A DNA stretch of 64,000 nucleotides from positions 434,001-498,000 of the forward strand of contig JAHPZH010000002.1 of NCBI GenBank assembly GCA_019058315.1. Reading direction: 5' to 3'. Shown here one piece after another: positions 43,403-53,080 of the stretch (its first letter is position 1; each line of letters starts with the position of its first letter). Source of the DNA: Candidatus Helarchaeota archaeon (GTDB taxonomy: Archaea > Asgardarchaeota > Lokiarchaeia > Helarchaeales > RDOG01). Position numbers and translations under genes: made by a program. The notes beneath the pieces were generated by a model. It was not told where the DNA came from. It saw only the letters and a program-made list of their open reading frames with translations, and did no database searches.

Positions 43403-45442
43403 ATGAGCAAAGAAAAATGGATTGTAACTTCTGCATGGCCTTACGCCTATGGAATTCCTCACTTAGGCAATCTTATCGGATCTACGTTATCAGCTGATGT
43501 ATTTGCTAGATATTTACGTTCTAAAGGAGCTGAAGTGGTAATGGTCTCTGGTAGTGATGAACATGGAACTCCAAATACCGTTGAGGCAATTAAACAAGGG
43601 CTTGAACCGATTGAACTCACAAATAGAATTCACAAAGCTATTAGTGATCTATATAAGAAATGGGCCATTTCCTTTGATAATTATACTCGAACTCACAATC
43701 CTGTACACATAAAATTTGTTCAAGATTTTTATCGCCTTATATATGATAATGGATACACTTTTACTCAAGAAATTGAAATGCTTTACTGCCCAAAAGATGA
43801 AATATTCCTCCCTGATCGGTTTGTGGAGGGTATTTGTCCCCATTGTGGCGAGAATGCTCGCGGAGATCAATGCGAATCATGTGATCGCTTGTTAGAACCA
43901 ACCGATTTAATAAAACCATATTGTAATATTTGTAAAATAACAACACCTATAATTAAAAAAACCAAACATTGGTATTTTGACTTTAAAAAATTTGAGGAAC
44001 CTTTGAAGGATTTTATTGAAACACACCCAGTTATCCCTGACAATGCACGGAATTGGTGCCTTGGAATTTTAAAAGAAGGATTAAAACCCCGTTCCATCAC
44101 ACGCGATTTAAAATGGGGAATACCAGCACCATTTCCAGGTTCAGAGGGTAAATCTATATATGTTTGGTTTGAAGCTGTTCTAGGTTATATTAGTGCTACA
44201 AAGCAATGGACAGAGGAAAATAACAGACCAGATTATTGGAAGAAATTCTGGTTTGATAGAAATACAAAAACCGTTTATTTCATCGGTAAAGACAATATTC
44301 CATTCCACTTACTTATATTTCCCGCACTTTTAATGGCAACTGAATTAGATTATGTCTTTCCTTATAACGTTTCATCGACTGAATTCCTTCTTTATGATGG
44401 TCAAAAGTTTAGCAAATCTCATAATATCGGCATTTGGATGGATGAAGCCTTAGAATTAGCTCCAGCAGACTATTGGCGATATAGCCTTATTGCAGCAAGA
44501 CCGGAGCTGAAAGATGTAAGTTTTTCATTAAGTGAATTGGCAACTTATGTTAACTCGGATTTAAATGATGTGCTTGGAAATTTCATACACCGAACATTAA
44601 CCTTTATATTGAATTATTTTCAGGGGAAAGTTCCGGATAGAAATCAATTAGATGAAAATGACAATGAATTAATTCAAGCAATTAAAGAAACGCCGCAAAA
44701 AGTAGCGAACTTAATTGAATCTTTTAAATTCAAAGCTGCTCTTAAAGAGGTTATCGGATTAGCTAGAAAAGGTAATAATTATTTAAGTATAAAAGAGCCA
44801 TGGCATCAAATCAAAAAAGATAAAATTACTACAGGTACTACATTGAACCTATGTATTCAATTAGTTCGCTCCCTAGCAATTTTACTTTCTCCATTTATTC
44901 CGAATTCTAGCCAAAAAATATGGGATTTGTTGGGAATTAAAGGTAATATTTCAAAAATACAATGGGATGAAGCATCCAAATTATTGATTTCGTCAAGACA
45001 TACAATAGATAAACCAATACCTCTTTTCCATAAAATCAAAGAGAAAGAATTAAATACAAAACTTGAATCCATGAAGAGTAGAAAAAATTCAGAAACAATT
45101 GAAAAATCGCAAATTTCAAAACAAGTAACTCTTGAAGAATTTAAAAAATTAGATATACGAACAGCAAAGATTAAAGAAGCAAAAAAAGTTTCAAATTCAA
45201 AACAATTGATTTCACTAAAGATTCAAATAGGAGAGAGAGAACAAAATATTGTTGCGGGAATAGGTAAAGAATATAATCCAGAAGATCTAAAAGACAAAAT
45301 AATTATTGTCATTACAAATCTTGAACCCAAAAAGATACGTGGAATTGAATCCAAGGGAATGCTATTAGCTGCAGATTTAAATGGTAAACCAATACTTTTA
45401 ACAACTGATAAAGAAGTCGATTCTGGTCTAAAAGTAAAATAA
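43403..45442 (+). CDS. metG: methionyl-tRNA synthetase with C-terminal EMAP II-type domain
   Basis: This 679-residue class I synthetase charges tRNA-Met. The HIGH-type motif is YGIPHLGN near 13-20, and KFSKS is the KMSKS equivalent near 337. Zinc knuckles occur at about 126-177 (CPKDE, CPHCG, CESC, CNIC), then the anticodon-binding helices. The final 110 residues are a Trbp111/EMAP II-like tRNA-binding domain (LDIRTAKIKEAKKV, IVAGIG, NLEPKKIRGIESKGMLLAA). An AGGTGAT Shine-Dalgarno ends four bases before the ATG. Confidence 0.96.
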   Translation: MSKEKWIVTSAWPYAYGIPHLGNLIGSTLSADVFARYLRSKGAEVVMVSGSDEHGTPNTVEAIKQGLEPIELTNRIHKAISDLYKKWAISFDNYTRTHNPVHIKFVQDFYRLIYDNGYTFTQEIEMLYCPKDEIFLPDRFVEGICPHCGENARGDQCESCDRLLEPTDLIKPYCNICKITTPIIKKTKHWYFDFKKFEEPLKDFIETHPVIPDNARNWCLGILKEGLKPRSITRDLKWGIPAPFPGSEGKSIYVWFEAVLGYISATKQWTEENNRPDYWKKFWFDRNTKTVYFIGKDNIPFHLLIFPALLMATELDYVFPYNVSSTEFLLYDGQKFSKSHNIGIWMDEALELAPADYWRYSLIAARPELKDVSFSLSELATYVNSDLNDVLGNFIHRTLTFILNYFQGKVPDRNQLDENDNELIQAIKETPQKVANLIESFKFKAALKEVIGLARKGNNYLSIKEPWHQIKKDKITTGTTLNLCIQLVRSLAILLSPFIPNSSQKIWDLLGIKGNISKIQWDEASKLLISSRHTIDKPIPLFHKIKEKELNTKLESMKSRKNSETIEKSQISKQVTLEEFKKLDIRTAKIKEAKKVSNSKQLISLKIQIGEREQNIVAGIGKEYNPEDLKDKIIIVITNLEPKKIRGIESKGMLLAADLNGKPILLTTDKEVDSGLKVK

Positions 45443-45605
45443 TTAGATCCACAACCCTTATCAAAATATTCAAAAAGATCTTTTTTCCTAAATAACTAAA
45501 ACTTAATATATAAAGCAATCATATTAAATTTCAAAAGAAATACAAAATAACAAATTATGTATAATAATGGCATGAAATGATTAACGGGGTAGGCGTTAAG
45601 TCAAA

Positions 45606-46154
45606 ATGGCGGAAACCGATAAAGACCTAGACAAAATGAGAAATGAACTGAAAACATTGGTAGATAATTACACAAATCTCATCAAAGACCTTCCACTTGT
45701 TGATCTAGATCCATCTAATTATAATCTTGAGAATATTATTAACAATCTAAAAGATAAAGAGGATGAAATGAGAAAAAGCGAGGAAGATATGAACAATTTC
45801 TTCCAAACTGCGCTTAAAATGCTTGAACTAAGAGTTAATTCTAATATACTCCACCAACATTTTATCGGTTGTCTAAATGTCGCAAATAATTGTGAGGATT
45901 TAATGTGTTTTAAAATATTTATGTCACAAGCATATACTGCCTACTTACAACAATTAACGTTCATTAAAAAATTCTTAGAACTCCTTGATGAGGTTGATAT
46001 TAACGATCTTATTAAACAGTTAAAATTCTTCGAATCTAATAGTGAAGTCCTAAAAAAGTTTAATTCTAATTCACAACAATTTTTAGATAAAATGGACAAA
46101 ATGGTCCAAGAATTAAACGAAAAAGTTAAAGAAATGCCTGCAAAATTATATTAA
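45606..46154 (+). CDS. hypothetical helical protein
   Basis: This 182-residue protein is predicted mostly helical, starting MAETDKDLDKMRNELKTL. A central segment with three Cys (LHQHFIGCLNVANNCEDLMCFKIF) is less charged. The ends are coiled-coil-like. It is preceded by GGGGTAGG near 45587-45594 and followed 50 bases later by a glycosyltransferase gene. Function is unknown. Confidence 0.55.
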   Translation: MAETDKDLDKMRNELKTLVDNYTNLIKDLPLVDLDPSNYNLENIINNLKDKEDEMRKSEEDMNNFFQTALKMLELRVNSNILHQHFIGCLNVANNCEDLMCFKIFMSQAYTAYLQQLTFIKKFLELLDEVDINDLIKQLKFFESNSEVLKKFNSNSQQFLDKMDKMVQELNEKVKEMPAKLY

Positions 46155-46206
46155 TAAAAATTTGAATCGTATTAATTTCTTTTGCTCTTTTTGTGAATGA
46201 TTAATA

Positions 46207-47319
46207 TTGAAAAATATTGCATATTATATAACAACTCACGGTCTTGGACATGCTACAAGAAGTATAGCTATTGTTCGTGAACTAATAAAAGATCCAGATT
46301 TACAAATTTATATTTGCAGTAAATTGTCTCAAAATTACTTAAATGGATGTTTTCAATCAAATTCTACAAAATTCCATGAGTCTGACACTCTTTTTGGAGT
46401 TCGTTACAAAGAATTACTACATGTGGATGTAGATAAAAGTATCAATATATTTAAGGATGGAATTAGAAAACAAAAAGAATATATTAAAAAAGAAACCGAA
46501 TTCTGTGAAAAAAATAATATAGATCTTATAATTAGCGATATTTGTCCCTTCCCATTTGATGTAGCTGAAAAATTAAAAATTCCTTCGATTGCAATTTCCA
46601 ATTTTAATTGGTATTCTATATTCAAACATATAATTAATAAGAAGGAATCACACACTTTAGTCGATAATTTGGAAATATTGAGAGAATCTTATGAAAAAGC
46701 AAATCTATTATTACAACTTCCATTTTCTTCTGATATGAATTATTTCAAGAAGAAATTAGAAGTTTCTCTTGTTGTTAGGGAATTGACCAAGGATAAATCC
46801 GAAATTAGGGATGTTATCGATTTAGAAAAAGATGATTTATTAATATTTTATGGATTAACTGATTATACATTTACTACTGATGAATTAATTCAAAAATTTG
46901 ATAATTTGTATAGCAATCATACTGAAGTGAAGATTATTTTTTCAATTTTTTTAAAACCATATATTCCTAGAAGAAAATATTTTAGATTCATTCCCGAGAA
47001 TGACCAAGAATCCCAAGATTATTTAGCTGCAAGTGATCTGGTTATTGGAAAAGTGGGTTATGGAACAGTCAGCGAATGTGTAGCGTATGAAAAACCTCTC
47101 ATCTATACTACAAGGAAAGATTTTCTTGAAGATATTGGACTCGCAAAAGGTATAGATATGTTTGGAAAAGGAAAATATTATACACCAAGGGCATTATTAA
47201 ACGGAGAATTCGAAAATTTGGTCGATTTAACCCATGAATTAAATAAAAAATCTATAAATAATAAAATTCCAATTAATGGTGCCCATGAAATATTTCAGAT
47301 AATTAAAAAATTTGTTTGA
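46207..47319 (+). CDS. glycosyltransferase of the GT28/MGT-like type
   Basis: This 370-residue protein begins MKNIAYYITTHGLGHATRSIAIVREL, the nucleotide-sugar transferase N-terminal glycine and His pattern (TTHGLGHATR). The C-terminal half has DLVIGKVGYGTVSECVAYEKPLIYT, the donor-binding motif of GT-B enzymes. It resembles the glycosyltransferase-like part of L-arabinokinase and UDP-glycosyltransferases. The start is TTG at 46207. Acceptor and donor are unknown. Confidence 0.7.
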   Translation: MKNIAYYITTHGLGHATRSIAIVRELIKDPDLQIYICSKLSQNYLNGCFQSNSTKFHESDTLFGVRYKELLHVDVDKSINIFKDGIRKQKEYIKKETEFCEKNNIDLIISDICPFPFDVAEKLKIPSIAISNFNWYSIFKHIINKKESHTLVDNLEILRESYEKANLLLQLPFSSDMNYFKKKLEVSLVVRELTKDKSEIRDVIDLEKDDLLIFYGLTDYTFTTDELIQKFDNLYSNHTEVKIIFSIFLKPYIPRRKYFRFIPENDQESQDYLAASDLVIGKVGYGTVSECVAYEKPLIYTTRKDFLEDIGLAKGIDMFGKGKYYTPRALLNGEFENLVDLTHELNKKSINNKIPINGAHEIFQIIKKFV

Positions 47320-47512
47320 TTTTTTATTGCGAATTCTTTAAATTTCAAAATTTTGAATTGAGATTACTAAATTCAATTTAAATAGTATGCATGATTTATG
47401 AAATAAGAGTTTATATTTAAAATTAGATTTTCAAAATTTTAATAGAATTTTTCCGAAATTACCAATCTGGCGCCTATAATAATTACTTAAAACTTGTTGG
47501 TGCAAATAAAAC

Positions 47513-48283
47513 ATGATCCTTGGTATTTTGGTCATGAGTAAGGGCGGAATTCCCTTATATCGTGATTTCTGGACTGAGCAAATGAGCCCAATAACTGGTT
47601 CTACAGTACTTGTTGCTGGTTTTCTTAATGCACTAACAAATTTTGCAACGCAATTTAACTGGGAAGCACAAAAAATACTCTTTAAACCAGTTGAAAAGAC
47701 CGACAGAGCAAATTTTGAAATTCTGTTTGAAGAAATTGGAGATTTTGATATCATACTCTTTCTAGATAGCTTTCATTTCAGAAATCAACTCAAAATTAAA
47801 ATCAATTATATATATGAAAACATTTTAAAGAAGTATAATACTTCAACATCTGAAATGGATGAAATTGAAGAAAAAGATGCTTCAGAAATTAGAAAAATCT
47901 TCATGAATAATAAAGAAAAAGATCTAATTATGCAAAAACTTATGGAGTTAGAGGAGTTAGGAGATAGATTCATTATTGAGTATGACGTTAGGAGTATTTT
48001 TTTACGAACAGAAGATGGCGATTTGCTCTATTATAATTCGAAAGGGCTTAAAAAGGATGAGATTGAATTTCTTTTAACAAAGATTCAAACTCATGAGGAG
48101 GAAATCGTAGGTGTTGAAGGAACAAGATGGACTATGACCCTAGATAAACAAGGAACTCCCGCCATATTATGCGAAATTACCAAAAGTCCGTTTCTTTACG
48201 GTTTTATTGTAGATGAAAATTCTGCGCTAGGACCCATTTCTGATGAACTTTCATTTAGACTTGATAAAATATTAAAAAAATAA
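47513..48283 (+). CDS. two-domain longin/roadblock-like protein
   Basis: This 256-residue protein opens MILGILVMSKGGIPLYRDFW, like longin or roadblock-type domains that start with a beta strand, turn and strand. Residues about 1-110 form the first domain and about 150-256 the second (FIIEYDVRSIFLRTEDGDLLYYNSKG, WTMTLDKQGTPAILCEIT). A charged helical linker joins them. No signal peptide or catalytic motif is seen. Such folds commonly bind small GTPases in Asgard archaea, which is only an inference here. Confidence 0.55.
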   Translation: MILGILVMSKGGIPLYRDFWTEQMSPITGSTVLVAGFLNALTNFATQFNWEAQKILFKPVEKTDRANFEILFEEIGDFDIILFLDSFHFRNQLKIKINYIYENILKKYNTSTSEMDEIEEKDASEIRKIFMNNKEKDLIMQKLMELEELGDRFIIEYDVRSIFLRTEDGDLLYYNSKGLKKDEIEFLLTKIQTHEEEIVGVEGTRWTMTLDKQGTPAILCEITKSPFLYGFIVDENSALGPISDELSFRLDKILKK

Positions 48284-48339
48284 TTATATTAATTGAGTGT
48301 GAATTTTCTTTCATTTTGATGACTATTTAAAAGTTATAA

Positions 48340-49416
48340 TTAATTTGAAGCTTTCTTTTTACCTTGCATAATTGCAAAACCTAACTCAATCACTCTCTCG
48401 AATGGTTCCTCTCGGTCTGGTCTCAATTGTAAGGTTATTGCCTCTTCAGAACATTCACCTGCACATAATCCACATCCAAGACATTTGTCCCTATCTACAA
48501 CTGCCTTTTCTTCTAATGATATTGCACCCACCGGACATTTATCAGCACATAAACCACAACCAATACATTTTTCTTGGTCGATGACTGATTCGAACAAAGC
48601 ATTAAAAAATTTGTGTTTATCTTGACCCTTTTTTGTTATCCCTTTCATTAATACACAACAACAAGGGCAGCAATTACAAATATTAGATAAGTGCTTTGAG
48701 TTAACTCCAGCATGAACCAATCCCGCTTTATCGGCATCTTCTATTATCTTTATTGCCTCTTTTGGACTGATTTCCCTGCCCCATCCGTTTTCTATATAAT
48801 ATTCTGCTGCCGCCCCAAACGAGAGACAAGTTTCCATGGGATAATCACATCCATCACCCGTCAATTTAGTCTCCTTACGGCAAACACAATCTGTAACCGC
48901 AATTTTTCTAGCTTCTTTAATGCTTTCCTTTAATTTATGAAAAGGAAAAAGTACAGTTCCTGACTCTATCGTTTCATCAACAGGGAGAACCTTAAATCCT
49001 GGAACGTTGCTTGCTCCAATTTCTTTTAGACTTGCCTCCTCATAATACTGTTTATAAAGTTCTGCAAGCTCTTTGTCAATTTTTAATACTGAATATTCGT
49101 ATAAACCAATCATAAAAGGTGCTGCATTATAATAAGTCTTACCCTCTCGCTTGACCCTAAATATAAGTCCCTTTTTCGACATTGATTCGAGTTTTTCCTC
49201 TATCACTTCTTTGTCCAAATTTATTTTTCTTGAGATTTTTCTTACCAGCTTTTTAGTAGTATCTGGAATTGGAGTTAAGTGAACCACAATCTTTGCTTCA
49301 TCTTCAGTGAAAAGTCTCTTAAGGATCTTAATCTCAACCCCTGAGGATGTCTTAGGGAATCCTATTGGAAAAGAATCCATAAATTCTCTTAATTTAATAT
49401 ATATATCAGCTGACAT
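48340..49416 (-). CDS. 4Fe-4S protein with N-terminal winged-helix-like domain
   Basis: This protein (358 residues from ATG 49416; an upstream ATG at 49446 adds 10) starts with a helical, winged-helix-like domain. It then has a cysteine-rich middle (CVCRKETKL...CDYPMETC and CNCCPCCC, about 175-265) and ends with two ferredoxin motifs, CIGCGLCADKCP and CLGCGLCAGECS. The domain order suggests a redox-sensing or electron-transfer protein. It is divergent from a CooC-like ATPase. No exact family function is known to me. Confidence 0.75.
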   Translation of the reverse strand: MSADIYIKLREFMDSFPIGFPKTSSGVEIKILKRLFTEDEAKIVVHLTPIPDTTKKLVRKISRKINLDKEVIEEKLESMSKKGLIFRVKREGKTYYNAAPFMIGLYEYSVLKIDKELAELYKQYYEEASLKEIGASNVPGFKVLPVDETIESGTVLFPFHKLKESIKEARKIAVTDCVCRKETKLTGDGCDYPMETCLSFGAAAEYYIENGWGREISPKEAIKIIEDADKAGLVHAGVNSKHLSNICNCCPCCCVLMKGITKKGQDKHKFFNALFESVIDQEKCIGCGLCADKCPVGAISLEEKAVVDRDKCLGCGLCAGECSEEAITLQLRPDREEPFERVIELGFAIMQGKKKASN

Positions 49417-49444
49417 TTCCATTAACCCAATTAAGTTATTAATC

Positions 49445-49456
49445 AATACTAGTATT
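49445..49456. promoter_or_regulatory. 12-base palindrome upstream of the ferredoxin-type gene
   Basis: AATACTAGTATT is perfectly palindromic and lies 29-40 bases before the preferred start at 49416. It is at the 5' edge of the ferredoxin-type gene, between it and the divergent CooC-like gene. A dimeric regulator site is possible, by inference. Confidence 0.3.
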
Positions 49457-49651
49457 ATATCATCAATTTTTTTTATAAAAATATGTATCGATAATAGGTT
49501 TAAACTAAATTGTTAAATGTGAATTTCAAACAAAACCATTAATAAAATTTTATTCTCTAATATTATGAAATTCTCATTCTTATTTGGAGAATAAAGCTAA
49601 AAAGATTAATAATTAATATTTCGAAAATTTAAGTTAAATTGAGATGTTTTT

Positions 49652-50443
49652 ATGGGAATCAAGATCAGCGTAGCGGGTAAAGGTGGTGTTGGTAAAACTA
49701 CTTTAGCTGGCACATTAGCCCGTCTATTTGCTAAAGATAAAAAATATAATGTTCTTGCCATCGATACAGATCCTGCATTAAATCTCTTTTCTGCATTAGG
49801 AATATCAAAAGAGGAATTTGAAAAAATTGAAGCTATTAGTGAGCAAAGCAAACTTATAGAGGAAAGAGCTGGTAAACCGGGTGGAGTTTTTAAGGTGAAT
49901 CCAAAAGTTTCCGATATACCAGAAAAATTTAGTATTACAGGACCAGATGGATTAAAATTAATTAAGATCGGAACAATTGATAAAGCAGGAACTGGTTGTT
50001 TATGTCCAAGTAATGCATTTATTCGAGCTTTACTTTTCCATCTCGTATTAAACCCTAATGATGTTGTAGTTATTGATATGGAGGCTGGAATTGAGCATTT
50101 AGGAAGAGGAGTTGCTCAAAATGTCGATATTATGCTTATTGTTGTAGAACCTGGTTCTAGATCTTTTCAATTAGCTAAAAAAATTCAGAAATTAGGTAAT
50201 GATTTAGGAGTAAAAAAAATCTATGTTGTTGCAAATAAAATAGGAGGAGCTGAAGAAGAAAAGTTTGTTAAAGAGGCTTCTTCAGAAATGGGTTTGGAGT
50301 TACTTGGTATCATGCCGCTGGATAGAAAACTAGTTGAGGCAGATTTAAAAGGTATTGCTCCAATCGATTATATTCCAGATTCAAAACCAATGCAAGCTGT
50401 AAAAGAAATTAAATCAAAAATTCTAAATATAGTAGCAAATTGA
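49652..50443 (+). CDS. CooC-like P-loop ATPase (CODH nickel-insertion type)
   Basis: This 263-residue protein is a MinD/CooC-family ATPase: deviant Walker A GKGGVGKTT at 9-17, AIDTDPALNL, and VIDMEAGIEHLGRG as the CooC-type signature. A GCLCP motif (C-x-C, about 113) is the likely metal-binding dimer site. CooC proteins insert nickel into CO dehydrogenase. No CODH gene is present in this window, so it may serve another metalloenzyme. Confidence 0.85.
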   Translation: MGIKISVAGKGGVGKTTLAGTLARLFAKDKKYNVLAIDTDPALNLFSALGISKEEFEKIEAISEQSKLIEERAGKPGGVFKVNPKVSDIPEKFSITGPDGLKLIKIGTIDKAGTGCLCPSNAFIRALLFHLVLNPNDVVVIDMEAGIEHLGRGVAQNVDIMLIVVEPGSRSFQLAKKIQKLGNDLGVKKIYVVANKIGGAEEEKFVKEASSEMGLELLGIMPLDRKLVEADLKGIAPIDYIPDSKPMQAVKEIKSKILNIVAN

Positions 50444-50475
50444 TTCTGATTTAAAAAAAGTTAAATGGGTAGCTT

Positions 50476-51246
50476 TTACATTTTTCTGCCTGCAGCGACT
50501 TGTAAAACTTCGCCTGTTATATAGCTACTTACATCAGAGGAAAAAAATAATATAGCACGCGAAATATCCTGAGTTGTTCCCAATTTTGGACCTACTTCAG
50601 GTTGCCTTTGTAAAATTAATGCCTTTTCGATATTGCCTCTTAATTTGTCGTCCTTAACGAAATAATCAGTTAAAGCAGTATGGACAAGTCCTGGTGCAAT
50701 AGTATTACAAGTAATACCTAAGTAGCCTAATTCTTGAGCTATCGTTTTACATAAACCAACAACTCCAGCCTTTGCGGTAGCATAATTAGATTGTCCTCTA
50801 TTTCCTCTATATGCCATACTTGCTATCATAACTATTTTTCCATATTTTTGCTTCTTCATAATTGGTGTAACAGCTTTACAGAACCGCCAATAACCTTTTA
50901 AATTAACGTCTAATACTAAATCATAATCGTCTTCTGGCATTTTGTGAATCAGATTATCGCGAAGAATTCCAGCATTGCAAATTAAAATATCTACTCTTCC
51001 AAATTTATCCATACATATTTGTACGCAGTTATTTACTTCCTCTGTCTTTGTAACATCACATTTGACTGCAATTGCATTTCTACCCTTTTTCTTTATTAAA
51101 TCTTCGACTTCTTTAGCTCCAATTTCATTAATATCTACAATTACAACATTTGCACCTTCCTCGGAAAAATCTAAACACGCTTGTTTTCCAATACCGCTTG
51201 CACCACCAGTCACGATCGCAGTTTTTCCTTTAAGATTTAAATCCAT
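50476..51246 (-). CDS. short-chain dehydrogenase/reductase, FabG-like
   Basis: This 256-residue SDR has the NAD(P) motif TGGASGIGKQA (14-24), the NAG motif ICNAGIL (about 90) and the catalytic Ser and YxxxK (SMAYRGNRGQSNYATAKAG, about 145-163). It reduces a carbonyl substrate with NAD(P)H. FabG-like 3-oxoacyl reductases or hydroxyacyl-CoA dehydrogenases are the closest type. It is divergent from a membrane protein gene. Substrate is not predictable. Confidence 0.88.
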   Translation of the reverse strand: MDLNLKGKTAIVTGGASGIGKQACLDFSEEGANVVIVDINEIGAKEVEDLIKKKGRNAIAVKCDVTKTEEVNNCVQICMDKFGRVDILICNAGILRDNLIHKMPEDDYDLVLDVNLKGYWRFCKAVTPIMKKQKYGKIVMIASMAYRGNRGQSNYATAKAGVVGLCKTIAQELGYLGITCNTIAPGLVHTALTDYFVKDDKLRGNIEKALILQRQPEVGPKLGTTQDISRAILFFSSDVSSYITGEVLQVAAGRKM

Positions 51247-51512
51247 TTTTAGCTTTTGCTCCTATTTTAATTGCATTATATAAAATTATCAAATAATCTT
51301 ATTCAATCTGAATTAATTTTAAATCTTTTTAAATTCATATAACTATATTTTCTAATCAAAATGATTAATTTTTTTATATTATTTTATAGTTATTTCTTAT
51401 TATATTGCTAAAAATGCGTCAAATCTAATCATTTTCTTTAAAATCCAAATTCTTTTATATTAAACTGTTATAATTCTCTCTAAATTAAAAAAAGTTAAAA
51501 GTAGAAAAAACT

Positions 51513-51557
51513 AAATATTTAAATAGTAGAAATCTACAGAATAATGTAGACTTCTAC
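51513..51557 (+). promoter_or_regulatory. TATA box and tandem GTAGA-N2-TCTAC operators
   Basis: A TATA-like tract (AATATTTAAATA) spans about 51513-51524. Two copies of the palindrome GTAGA-N2-TCTAC follow at 51526-51537 and 51546-51557, with centres exactly 20 bases apart, near the predicted transcript start of the 490-residue membrane protein gene (ATG 51595). Two sites two helical turns apart suggest cooperative binding by a dimeric repressor. The remainder of the 348-base gap (51247-51594) is AT-rich and shows nothing else. Confidence 0.55.
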
Positions 51558-51594
51558 AAAAACAATTTTAAATAATATTAAGGTTTGGTTTAAA

Positions 51595-53067
51595 ATGGAA
51601 CGTCCTACATATGCGGATAGAGTAACGGACAGATATGTGCGCCGAAATTTTATAAATGGTATATTTACACTTTTTTCAAAAAAGTATTTTGCATATACTT
51701 GCATTTTAATAATATCTATCACTATTTCTCTAATTGCTAATATTATATTACCCACTCAAAATCCCTCAATGTTAAAAAACATCGTGATATTTGAAATTAG
51801 TACAATATTTGCATTTATAATTTCTGGGATTTTGGCATTTTGGATAAAAAATAATATTTCGAGATTAATTTCTATCTTAATTTTTAATATTATATTCTTT
51901 CTCCTTTTCCAAATTTATTTTTATAATTACTGGAAGGACGTCCTAAATCTATTTATTGTAATAAATATGGGAATGATAAGTATAAGTTTCTTGATTGTTA
52001 TTAGAAATTTTAACACTTCATGGATTGGAAGGCTTGTGGTTGGGGGAAAAGGGAAAAGAACTACTGCTTTCTACTCAATGATCCGTTTCACAGGATTAGG
52101 AATTGGCTTCTCTGCTTATCTTTTATATCTATTTCTAACTCCTAAACCATTTGAGACATCTAATTATAACTTTTTATTTCTAGCTATTTTTAATGGGGTA
52201 GCTAACCTATTATTGATGTTAATTGTCTATAAAAAATCATTTTATGATAAATATTTTTCACATGATTTTTTTGTCCAATCACTAACTTTTTTTTATGGTT
52301 TTTCTCTAATACCCATGATTCTAGTTAGTTTTTTAGAAAATGAGGGTATTTTTCCATTATTTAATTTTGCTTTAATTGTATTTACAATTTTATCCTTGAC
52401 TCAAGCTATCACATCAACCCGATCTGAATATGAAGAAAGATTGAAAAAAGTTGGATTAATAGACAGGATAAAAGATACAAGAATCAAAAAAAATTCGCGT
52501 GAGGATACCACAGCTAGAGATATTATAATTATAAATATTGAAAATGAAGATGAGACACAAATAGATATACCGAAGGCTATCAAAGCTGAAAAATCAAAGC
52601 AGAAAAAAGTAGTTTCAGCACAAGATGGAAAAATGATAATATTTTTAGGGTTTTGTTTATCATTTCATTTTTTAATTGTGCATTTCTTTATTAATCGAGA
52701 TATATTATTACCAAATCCATTTCTGGACTATCCTTTAGTAAATTTGCCATTTAATTGGCAAGACCTTAACACAATCATATCTATCATAGCTTTTGGAATT
52801 ATTATTGTAAATATTCTTCTATATTTTGGGTCTAATAAGCTTAAAGAATGGTATGCAAATAATATTCCAACACAAGCGGCTTTCTGGGAATTCTTGACTT
52901 TAATTGATCGTGAAGAGCGCATGCAATTCCTCACCCAATCTGCGGATATAATACGTGAAACGCTCATCACTGGAATTATGGACTTTATTGATAGAGCAAG
53001 AGATGATATTGAATCTACGGTGTGGGAAGGAATAAATTTTGTACGTCGATTTTTTGGAATAGGCTGA
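51595..53067 (+). CDS. polytopic membrane protein (hypothetical)
   Basis: This 490-residue protein has about nine to ten hydrophobic segments: six to eight between residues 30 and 285, then a cytoplasmic charged section (about 290-345), then two more near 348-370 and 395-415. The N-terminal MERPTYADRVTDRYVRRNF is basic. The last 70 residues are amphipathic. No transporter signature was recognised. The promoter with tandem operators suggests tight regulation. Confidence 0.65.
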   Translation: MERPTYADRVTDRYVRRNFINGIFTLFSKKYFAYTCILIISITISLIANIILPTQNPSMLKNIVIFEISTIFAFIISGILAFWIKNNISRLISILIFNIIFFLLFQIYFYNYWKDVLNLFIVINMGMISISFLIVIRNFNTSWIGRLVVGGKGKRTTAFYSMIRFTGLGIGFSAYLLYLFLTPKPFETSNYNFLFLAIFNGVANLLLMLIVYKKSFYDKYFSHDFFVQSLTFFYGFSLIPMILVSFLENEGIFPLFNFALIVFTILSLTQAITSTRSEYEERLKKVGLIDRIKDTRIKKNSREDTTARDIIIINIENEDETQIDIPKAIKAEKSKQKKVVSAQDGKMIIFLGFCLSFHFLIVHFFINRDILLPNPFLDYPLVNLPFNWQDLNTIISIIAFGIIIVNILLYFGSNKLKEWYANNIPTQAAFWEFLTLIDREERMQFLTQSADIIRETLITGIMDFIDRARDDIESTVWEGINFVRRFFGIG

Positions 53068-53080
53068 AATTAAAAAAAAA

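Noticed and set aside
51595..53067. Known transporter family for the polytopic protein
   Set aside because: Hydrophobic segments are clear, but no transporter signature motif was seen, so it was left as hypothetical.
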